A stretch of DNA of 64,000 nt, taken from Persicaria tinctoria. Its lineage: Eukaryota; Streptophyta; Magnoliopsida; Caryophyllales; Polygonaceae. Positions 55,540 through 64,000 of the stretch are shown here, piece by piece (position 1 is the first letter of the stretch; each line of letters opens with the position of its first letter). Location of the stretch: assembly GCA_037127255.1 (NCBI GenBank), contig JBANSL010000016.1, forward strand, positions 5,768,501 through 5,832,500, read 5' to 3'. The notes beneath the pieces are model-generated. The model was not told the origin of the DNA and ran no database searches. It saw only the letters and a program-made list of their open reading frames with translations. The position numbers were made by a program, and so were the translations under genes.

Positions 55540-57400
55540 ACTTGTAGATGAAGGGTTGCCTACGTACCTTCATAGAAAGCATCAGGTCCAACGTAGTTCG
55601 AAAATATGAGTTCTTTGTATTTGATTTTGTTTTGGATTTAGACTTTGTGTCTGATTTTGGATTGATTTGGTTTGGTTTAGATTTGTGTCTAGTTTTGAAT
55701 TTGGTTTGGTTTAGATTTTTTGTTTGGTTTGTGTTTGGCTATGTGTTTTGCTTCATGTGTTTTGATATATTTACGTCCTTGGTTTTGAACTTGATGGGGT
55801 ATCGAGTATTGAGGTTCTTCTATAAGGTTTGTGATTGGACCCGGTTTTGGGTTACTTATCTGTATAAAACTGAATCAAATCACTTGTATTTCAAAAGAAC
55901 TTCTTCAGGGTTGGCTTCGTGTCATGACTAAACTCAATGATCTTTGACTTTGTATTGTGCTTCCTACATATCCGTTTAAGGTGGAATCAACATCATAGTT
56001 CTTCAATTAAGTATGATCTTGACTTTGGATTGTAACTGAACTCAACAAGCACTGACTAAGTTGTTGACTTTGTATTGAACTTCCCTGCTCAGCCGTATGG
56101 AATACAAACCAGGTGAGCCTGAATTGATCTTTGTAACGAACTTCCACCTACTAAGTTGTTGAGCTAGACTTGTGTAGGCCGGCCTTCAAATAATGGACTC
56201 AACATGCTTTGATAATGTATTGGCATTGATAATAATTAATGTGTTGAATCCTAACCACTTAGCCTTCGAATTAGACTTGGGTAGGTCTTCAAACAACCTC
56301 AATCTCACCTATTTAATAGTCGAATTAGACTTGCGTAGGTTTTCAAATGATGAGCCCTCCGTGTTTTGATCATGAACACTATGAAGTCATCAAGGTTATG
56401 AATTAATGTACCATCGATTTGCAACGGGTCACCTGATTGTGATCCCTCTCACTTCGTCTTGAACCCCACCAGCTTCTTTGAGGAAACCACATGCTTTGTT
56501 GAAACGAACTACCATGACTTCATTACAGTGTTTGATGCCAGTTTACGGTCGTTGCTTTTGGCATCAATGTAGCCTTGTCACGATGCTTAATGGTGGGGTT
56601 CACTTGACTTGATCATGAGATCATTGGTTGCGACTGAACTCGACGAGCGTTAGCTTGTTATCGAGTGCACTACGTGCTCATTTGTTAAAGATTAAATCGA
56701 ATGTAATTCTTAACGAAAATTGTTTGCATTTGACTTTTGACATGTGACTGGATCTGATACACATTATGTGTCTTTATATCGAATTTCCTACGTATCCACT
56801 TATACTGTGGAATCAAGTCGTCGTAGTTTTGCCTTGAACTTGCATTTGGATACCATCAGTCTATATTTTGTTTTTGACTAGACTCAATAAGCAATGGCTT
56901 TGTACTGAGTTTCTTACGTAGCCCGTGAGGGCATCAATTCTCCGTAGTTCGGGACTTGCTGAGTGTTGACTTTGTGTCGTGACTGAAATCAATGATGGTT
57001 GACTTTGTATAGAGATTTCTACGTATCCGTTTGAGATGGAATCAAGTCATCATAATTCTTCTATTGGAGTTGGATTTGAGCAAGATCTTGTTACTAGGCC
57101 CGATGATCGAGCAATGTTGCCATTTGTATCAAGTCGTCACAGTTCTCACGAACAACTTCATTTGATTTTGGACTTGTTGACTGGATCCGATAGATATATT
57201 ATGTATGTTTATATCGGATTTTCTATGTATCCACTCATGGAATCAACTCAAGTCTTCGTAGTTCAAGCCTATTACAAGTCTTAAACTCGTATATTTTGGT
57301 TGCTTGTGGAGAGCCTATTACAATGGCGCGCATATTGTCTTGAATCAATTCGTGATGATCTTGAGCATGGCGAAGAGTTTGGCGTTATGTGCCTTTTCTT
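55540..57400. repeat. Dispersed-repeat region with a recurring CTACG...CGTAG motif
   Basis: At least six diverged copies of a roughly 45-nt motif (core CCTACGTATCC...GGAATCAAG...CGTAGTTC) at 55556-55600, 55961-56003, 56785-56830, 56911-56950, 57016-57060 and 57220-57264. They are often preceded by GACTTTGTATTG. CTACG and CGTAG are complementary, so each copy can form a short hairpin. No protein-coding gene seen; the 127-codon T-rich ORF at 55548-55931 is low complexity. Confidence 0.6.
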
Positions 57401-59470
57401 TCTACTTTAGGGCTTCACCACTTCTAGCATATTAGCGAGTATGAAGTCTATTTTTTTCTATTTTATGGGCTACTACTTGTGGGTTAATCCTCAAAAATCT
57501 CGCAAAATCACAAAAAATTAAATAAAAATGAAACAGAAAAATCCTTTGCTCTAGAGAGATTGTAATCCTATTCAATGCAATACGTCCCTAAAACATCCAC
57601 CTTGAATATCAAAAAAGCTCTGAAAATAAAGTCATTTTGATGCCTTACAATATGACGAATGGACATATACTCAGTATTTTGCATAAAATAGGCCGAAGTT
57701 GTGTTAGTCCGATTAAAGAGTCTGAGCACTCTTTGGAAAGCTAACTTCAACACCATCTAAAAATCCTCTTCGAAAATGCCTAAAATAATCATGTTTTCAT
57801 CTGTTTGGAATCTGGAAAAATTTAGAATTTTTTCAAAGTGTGATCCTATCCAAGACAAGACGTCCATATGTAAAACCTAGAATCGTCTAGAAATCGGTTT
57901 TGGATAGCGGAAGCGTAATAGATCTAAAGCGATAACGAAAGATTAAACGAAGAATCACAAGCAATCGAACACTCAAGCAGTTTTACGTGGTTCGGTATAA
58001 TACCTACATCCACGGGGCCTCAAGAGTTGGCCGAATCCACTATAAGAGAGTTCGTACAAGGGATGATACAAGCAACCCTAATCTAACATGCATGTGAATC
58101 AGAGGTACAAGGAAGAAGAAGAAATCTCCCTGTATGGGATAAAACTAGAAGATCGATAGAGAAATCGATCTCTAGAACCCGAGATCTCAGAAGACGAGGA
58201 GAGTGGCCACCCTGGAGGACGTCGGAGCTCGATCCACCTTCCAGAGAAGCCACCAGCAGCCTTTCTTCTCCGAGCGCTCAAGAACCGACGGCAAGAGAAG
58301 GAGAGAAAGCTCCAAACCCTAGAAACTCTAATCGGCGCAAAAGAGAGCGTTTGTGAGGAGAGAGAAGAGAGCAGCTGAAGTGTCCTGTTCTCAAGAGGAA
58401 GCGAGCTTTTATAGCTAGGTCAAGAGCCAACACCAAAACGCAGTGCTCCACATGAAGAGAGGTAGGTCAGGCTCTGCGTCCATGGGCTGGGCTACCAGCT
58501 CATCCAAGCTTCAAGGTCTTTGGGCCAGTAATGGGCTAAGAGCCCAATACCGGTTTATATCTTGTTCTTCCACCATACCTTATACAAGATATATTATATA
58601 GTATAGTTTATATATACATATGTTAACTCCGCTATAGTATGGTCTCGTTAGAGGATCAAGTCTAAATAGACTCAATACGACTCAGTCGAGACGCATACCT
58701 ATAGTGCAACATATATACATAATATATACTATAATATACATGTATAATGCATCATACACACATACATGTCCAAACAAACATATAAAACAATATTACATGC
58801 CAAAAGGAAAACTTAGGAAAGTAAACACGTATCATTACACCGTAAAACAACCACCCAAGAATCCCGGGATGTCAAAAAAGCTCTGAAAATAAGGTTATGT
58901 TAATGTCTTACAATGTGACTGTTGGACACATGCTCGGTATTTTGCATGAAACAAGAGATGACCTTACGGATGATATTTTCTCAAAATTCTTCCTTGTTAA
59001 AATTTCAGCTAATATCTTAAAAGCTCAAAACACATTGTCTCAAGTAGGACATCAAAATGTAAAAGGGTGATATGTACAATCTTAGTTTTCTTGGCTCAAA
59101 TCCCTCAGTTGCGTGCAGCAAAAATTTGTACACCATGGCAAATCTATGTTCTGACCCTTCCACACACTCTCTCCATTGCGAAATCTAGTACATTTTTCGC
59201 CTTCTCAATCGATGTCAAAACTCGAAGCTCGTTCGTACCCGTTCGGCTATACACCATCTGGAACGAGATAGCAACATCATAGATGAAGCAAAACCGGCCC
59301 AGATAGATTGACCACTCCTAGTCCCCAACATTGCTTTTACTTGGAGTATTCGAATGATCAGACCAGATTATACGTGTCGAGTATCGAACTTAAGTATGTC
59401 AGTCAAATGGCTATCTCTCCTGTACTGCCTGGGTGTCTGATTCACTATAGAATGTAACAAGAACAATGTG
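57401..59470. repeat. Repeat tract with possible solo LTR
   Basis: Two related blocks containing CAAAAAAGCTCTGAAAATAA (about 57609-57700 and 58871-58965) flank a segment at about 57890-58590. Read on the minus strand, that segment has a TATA box (CTATAAAAGCTCGC, about 58405-58418) and the widespread plant repeat phrase TTTACGTGGTTCGG (58 kb, plus strand). It could be a decayed LTR, but ends were not defined. 58600-58860 is (TATA)-rich. 59060-59470 has no recognised gene. Confidence 0.4.
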
Positions 59471-61590
<2,120 letters not shown>

Positions 61591-61599
61591 CTGCACATG

Positions 61600-61798
61600 A
61601 TCAAGGATACCTTGTTGAATTGATTAGCATGATCGAGAGTGAACAAAATATCTGCATTTCAACAATTGTAATGGTGAGTTTGAATAATTATCATTTAAGC
61701 TCAAGATAATATTCACATACTGATGAGAAAGTAACCAATGCTGTCGAAAAAAACATTTAAGTGATCGACATGTCACCTTATCGATCTTCATTAATCAG
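61600..61798. repeat. Downstream-unit fragment joining CDPK and LRR copy D
   Basis: Homologous to about 2525-2755 (TTGTTGAATTGATTAGCATG, GTGAGTTTGAATAATTATCA, TTCATTAATCAGAT). At its left it is fused within 20 bp to the CDPK intron acceptor; at its right it directly continues into the LRR copy D frame. Confidence 0.75.
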
Positions 61799-64000
61799 AT
61801 GTGGGAAATTGCATCCACCAAGGACTTGAATATAGTATCCTTACGTTGTTACATGCATGTTCGTGAAACTCTGTCATATGTGGGAAATTGCTCTTGCATT
61901 CATTCTTATCCACTTTCATGTTGTACAAATACATCAACGACAAAATCTTAACATTCCACGTATCTTGATTGGTGTTTCTAGCTAATGTTTTGAGCATCCC
62001 TCCCCGAAAATAGAGCTTCTCAAGCTTCTGCAATCCACTCGGGTGTAGCCAATTCGGTACAGTTTCAAAAGGGAAACAACACAACTCCAATTTCTTGATG
62101 TTGCTTCTTAATAATAGCTCCTCTGTTTCATTTTGGCTCGTCCGTTGCTCCCAACATTTCAGTTGATGCCATCTAGAACTAGAACTAGAACTAGAACTAG
62201 AACTAGAAGATGCTTTCTTCCCAACAATATCCTCTGATTGTTTGTTAGAATCATTGTAATTGTTTTGCCATGTAATCCTCAGGCTGCAAAGATTCTTCAT
62301 TCCATTGAATACGTGGAGATCACTACTGGCCGGGAACTTCTCCGTGTGAACAACAAGCTTCAATATTCTCAGTTTCTCTAACTTCAACAAATCCCTAAGG
62401 GTGCATGCATTTCGATGTTGTCGGCCACCAATCTGGTAATAGATGACGAACCCTTTGAGCACCTCAAGCTTGGACAGCAGCCTTATTCCCTTTGGCAACC
62501 TACAAAGCATGTAACAGTCTGTGAGGTCGAGATGAGTGAGATTCTTGAGAGACCCGATGCCAGCAGGGAGTTCCTCCAGGTAACCACATTCTCTAAGATT
62601 GAGTATTCTAAGATTAGTCACCTTACATACAGAATCTGGAAGCTTCTTGATTGCTAAAAATCCCTCCAAGTTCAAAAGCCTCAATTTCTTCATGTTTTTC
62701 AACTCCTCCAAAAATTTCAAATCTATGACCTCAATTGATTCAGGCTCGTCTGCATGTTTCTGACATCTCCCAAGATGAAACACAAACAAATCCCTCATCT
62801 TGGAGAACCATTCTGATCTGATATCAACGATGCGCGCATTCACATTTAGCAATGTACATATAGTTTTGAAGTATTTGATCTTTTCAGAAGAATTGGTATA
62901 GTCAGCCCAAAGCTTGCAAGACGACGGCAAATTGTTCTGAGATATCAACAAACACGCCCTTTGGGAGCCAATACTGAGGTGTGGGGTGAGCATTCTAGTC
63001 TCTTGGTCGACATTAACAAAGCCCTCTGCCATTGCTCGTGCTCTCACGAAAGAGTGTACATCTGCCATTGCTCGTGCTCTCACGAAAGGGAGTACATCAG
63101 CAGGCAAGGTCCAGAATCGAGATGCCTTTTGATCATTTGAATCACGCCTCGCAATGAAATGCTTTTCTTGTAACACCATCAAAACTTTTCGCCCGATTTC
63201 CTCAATTGTGGGTGCACCCTTTGTAATCGACGTCGTACCAGCCTCTGTGCTTGCACTCGTAATCTCTTGATTAGGATCTGAAGATGCTGCTGGGTCAAGA
63301 TTTAGGTTCTGGTTTGGAGTGGGCAAAGGGTTTGCGCTGGAATTAGGATTCTCCTCATGTTGAGGGTCAATCAATCCCTCACCATACCACAACTGGATTA
63401 ACCTCCTCTCCTTGATCCAATATTTCCCAAAAATCGTAAAGTGAAGCAAGCAATTTTTTTGGGTGTTGGTAAGGGACTCATAGGAGCTGCTGAGATTTTG
63501 CATGTCTGGCGTGTTTATGTCAATGTCATTTACATCATCTTGCTCGTCCTCGTCGCAAAGCCCTCTCTTGAACGTCTCTATCTCTTTATCCTTTTTCTTC
63601 TCCAAGGCATCCACTTGTTTAGGAGAGACTAGTTGCTTCAACTTGGCAACCCTCCGAAGGACTTCATAAAAGTTGGTGGAATTAAGTCTGAAGTAAAAGT
63701 GGGAGATATCACTTGGTTCATCTTTGAATAGCCAAGGTTCGAACTGAGATCTAGCATCCGTGAGTTCATCAAGAAGGTTCTCAGCAACAGTGCAGCTGGG
63801 ACAGCTCTCGAGGAGACCAATGTTGTCTCTTATGTATTCTAAATCAGCCACCATTCTTCTACACTGCATCTTCACAGTTTCACCACTTATGGGGCAGGAC
63901 TCTGCATCAGTTTTTCTCTTTTTATCAGCCCTATCAATGTCTTCCACACGGGTGTGAATAATAGGGATAGCCTCAAGTGAGGAGACAGGTTCGAAATTCT
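61791..64000 (-). CDS. LRR copy D, linker to C-terminal LRRs (partial, runs off window)
   Basis: The frame is open from the right edge (64000) to a stop at 61791-61793. It starts inside the linker (KTDAESCPISGETVKMQ), followed by the winged-helix-like stretch (LTNTQKNCLLHFTIFGKYW, IQLWYGEGLIDP), then C-terminal LRRs (YLEELPAGIGSLKNLTHLDL). The N-LRR half and exon 1 lie outside the window, so the ATG at 63947 is not the real start. Oddities: a 36-bp tandem duplication (DVxxFVRARAMA twice, about 63035-63105); a serine run of at least 12 residues from a hexanucleotide repeat (62177-62208); and a rearranged C-terminus (SSPWWMQFPTSD), where the frame enters the downstream-unit repeat. Role by homology: resistance-like, unproven. 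Confidence 0.75.
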   Translation of the reverse strand, partial: NFEPVSSLEAIPIIHTRVEDIDRADKKRKTDAESCPISGETVKMQCRRMVADLEYIRDNIGLLESCPSCTVAENLLDELTDARSQFEPWLFKDEPSDISHFYFRLNSTNFYEVLRRVAKLKQLVSPKQVDALEKKKDKEIETFKRGLCDEDEQDDVNDIDINTPDMQNLSSSYESLTNTQKNCLLHFTIFGKYWIKERRLIQLWYGEGLIDPQHEENPNSSANPLPTPNQNLNLDPAASSDPNQEITSASTEAGTTSITKGAPTIEEIGRKVLMVLQEKHFIARRDSNDQKASRFWTLPADVLPFVRARAMADVHSFVRARAMAEGFVNVDQETRMLTPHLSIGSQRACLLISQNNLPSSCKLWADYTNSSEKIKYFKTICTLLNVNARIVDIRSEWFSKMRDLFVFHLGRCQKHADEPESIEVIDLKFLEELKNMKKLRLLNLEGFLAIKKLPDSVCKVTNLRILNLRECGYLEELPAGIGSLKNLTHLDLTDCYMLCRLPKGIRLLSKLEVLKGFVIYYQIGGRQHRNACTLRDLLKLEKLRILKLVVHTEKFPASSDLHVFNGMKNLCSLRITWQNNYNDSNKQSEDIVGKKASSSSSSSSSSSSRWHQLKCWEQRTSQNETEELLLRSNIKKLELCCFPFETVPNWLHPSGLQKLEKLYFRGGMLKTLARNTNQDTWNVKILSLMYLYNMKVDKNECKSNFPHMTEFHEHACNNVRILYSSPWWMQFPTSD
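62177..62208. repeat. (CTAGAA)n hexanucleotide repeat in LRR copy D coding sequence
   Basis: About five copies of CTAGAA, encoding Ser runs on the minus strand. Copies A and C have one Ser-Arg here (ASRWHQL, SSRWHQL). Confidence 0.9.

Noticed and set aside
55548..55931. 127-codon ORF, aromatic and acidic
   Set aside because: T- and G-rich low-complexity repeat translation; no domain and inside a repeat tract.
55540..57270. Hammerhead ribozyme (retrozyme) copies
   Set aside because: The motif lacks the conserved CTGATGA and GAAA core; only short complementary arms are present.

Overview
This window is nuclear DNA of a eudicot plant. It is AT-rich and intron-bearing. It carries Ty1/copia elements primed by initiator-Met tRNA, Stowaway-, Mutator-, hAT- and Helitron-like elements, an RTE-type LINE end, an endogenous plant pararetrovirus, and plant-type gene families (calcium-dependent protein kinase, RING-H2, MSI1-like WD40, resistance-like LRR proteins). 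I cannot fix the species.

The backbone is a tandem array of four copies (A-D) of one unusual LRR gene, all on the minus strand. Copy A (9.0-15.3 kb) looks intact. It has a 5'UTR exon, a small coding exon 1 (14668-14853) and a large exon 2 (9018-12668). Its layout is an N-terminal LRR block, a linker, a winged-helix-like segment as in NLR proteins, and a C-terminal LRR block, with no P-loop NB domain visible. Copy B (17.96-20.07 kb) has lost exon 1 and its 3' half and ends against a Copia fragment. Copy C (38.26-43.38 kb, promoter near 52.7 kb) is frameshifted. Its 5'UTR intron has been swollen to about 9 kb by an endogenous pararetrovirus (about 43.65-50.9 kb) and retroposon-like DNA. Copy D (61.8 kb to the window end) is cut by the edge and has a rearranged 3' end.

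Region by region: 0-1.6 kb holds a Copia fragment, repetitive DNA and a 5'-truncated RTE LINE with target duplication. 1.6-3.2 kb is a unit of a repeat found again at 29.4-32.1 and 36-37.5 kb, with splice-like mini-exon sequences downstream of the LRR genes. 3.2-8.6 kb is an apparently intact, very young Tnt1/Tork-like Copia element. 9-22.6 kb holds copies A and B with a Helitron, a hAT remnant, Copia fragments and nested MITEs in their introns and flanks. 23.4-25.7 kb has a RING-H2 gene and an MSI1-like pseudogene fragment. 26-29.4 kb is low-complexity repeat and transposon debris. 32.1-36.0 kb is a decayed Ale/Retrofit-like Copia element. 38-53 kb is copy C with the pararetrovirus and its duplicated promoter. 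53-59.4 kb is repeats, including a recurring motif with CTACG/CGTAG arms. 59.5-61.6 kb is a broken CDPK gene abutting copy D.

Functionally, only copy A, the young Copia polyprotein and perhaps the RING-H2 gene look able to make full proteins. Most of the rest records duplication, insertion and decay. The paralogous LRR introns act as empty-site controls and let several insertions be defined to the base from this sequence alone.
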